Source of the DNA: Lingula anatina
Lineage: Eukaryota > Brachiopoda > Lingulata > Lingulida > Lingulidae
DNA: 32,012 nucleotides
Assembly (NCBI RefSeq): GCF_001039355.2
Contig: NW_019773832.1
Location: 1-32,012 of the forward strand
Reading direction: 5' to 3'
Of the stretch, positions 31,411 through 32,012 are shown piece by piece (the first letter of the stretch is position 1; each line of letters starts with the position of its first letter). A program made the position numbers and the translations under genes. The notes beneath the pieces were generated by a model. The model ran no database searches. It saw nothing but the letters and a program-made list of their open reading frames with translations, and was not told the origin of the DNA.

Positions 31411-32012
31411 ACAAGAATGATTCAGAGAGCATGACTTGCACAAATATATGTACAAGAATGAAAAATTTTCAGTCTAGTTACTAAATTAATGGTACTTACA
31501 AGCCAGGAAAAAAGTTAATGCTGATATTGATTTAACTTCTTAAAGTCGATTCAAGGTAATCCAACAGTGGACAAAAGATATTCAGCATTGGCTGAAGTCG
31601 CCATTAACCTTCCACTTTAGTATTTTGAAAATCGATATATTGCCAGCCGTTTCTATTTATTTTGATTTCCTTTCATATTTATGGCATGTTGTGAAATATG
31701 TCCACTATTGTGACTATCGTGTGTCTGTGTACGCCATCACACACTCATTCATTTTTATATCAATCTGAGCAATTTTGTAACCCTTATTTTCCGATAAAAA
31801 GTAAATTGCGAATCAAAGGCAAAAATTCATTTAATTCAACCATGAAACAAATGTATGGAGGTTCAGTGCAAAAAAACTCATTTTGAATTTTTTCTCCAGT
31901 TCGAACAGCCATTGACCACCAATCTTTTCTCTCTACATTGAATGCCTGTCTTTCAACTTTTCGGATATTCATAAAACAGACGTAAATCATTTCAGTTCAA
32001 ACCAAGAAATAC

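Larger units (their letters stand above)
29580..32012. other. Non-coding right end of the window
   Basis: No gene was recognised. It holds a G-run (30729-30746) and a (CA)n array (31371-31408). The 60-70-codon frames at 30445, 31698 and 31784 have no domain, signal or splice support. Confidence 0.5.

Overview
The window is nuclear DNA from an animal, most likely a marine invertebrate. It is AT-rich, with split genes carrying GT-AG introns, many microsatellites, and fold-back and terminal-inverted-repeat elements. The words TACATGTA and TAGGCCT recur, which I associate with lophotrochozoans (molluscs, brachiopods) and with echinoderm-type or other basal deuterostome genomes. I cannot fix the phylum from the sequence. 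Two single N's (7428 and 14668) lie in or next to homopolymer runs.

Layout. (1) 1-2130 is non-coding and ends in a ~294-bp fold-back element (1803-2096). (2) 2139-6264, + strand: a complete or nearly complete phospholipid scramblase gene in seven coding exons, 257 aa as assembled, with a probable 3' UTR to about 6830. A partial copy of its second coding exon lies 77 bp downstream of the original, and its 3' UTR holds an unusual three-arm hairpin. (3) 6774-9230: small inverted-repeat elements and two or three convincing but unrecognised + strand exons (7480-7605, 8389-8487, perhaps 8726-8737). (4) 9626-11777, - strand: a two-exon voltage-gated potassium channel subunit (Kv), 497 aa. (5) 11778-16334: no clear gene, but a recent ~0.85-kb direct duplication (about 13118-13965 and 14659-15545) and a CpG-rich hairpin. 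(6) 16480-16956, - strand: an intronless, charged, helix-rich hypothetical protein of 158 aa. (7) 16957-24930: mostly non-coding, with two weak small-secreted-protein candidates and a dispersed 125-bp repeat. (8) 24931-28643, + strand: a second two-exon Kv subunit, 526 aa. (9) 28830-29579: a decayed non-LTR retrotransposon 3' end. (10) 29580-32012: nothing coding recognised.

The two Kv genes point away from each other and share an intron at the same codon position and phase, immediately before S1, so they are diverged duplicates. Both keep the T1 domain and a perfect TVGYGD selectivity filter. Both have lost the two outermost S4 arginines and the PxP gate motif of S6. That combination suggests an unusual, perhaps modulatory or 'silent', Kv lineage and is the most interesting biology here. 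The scramblase is a conventional family member and has no evident functional link to the channels.
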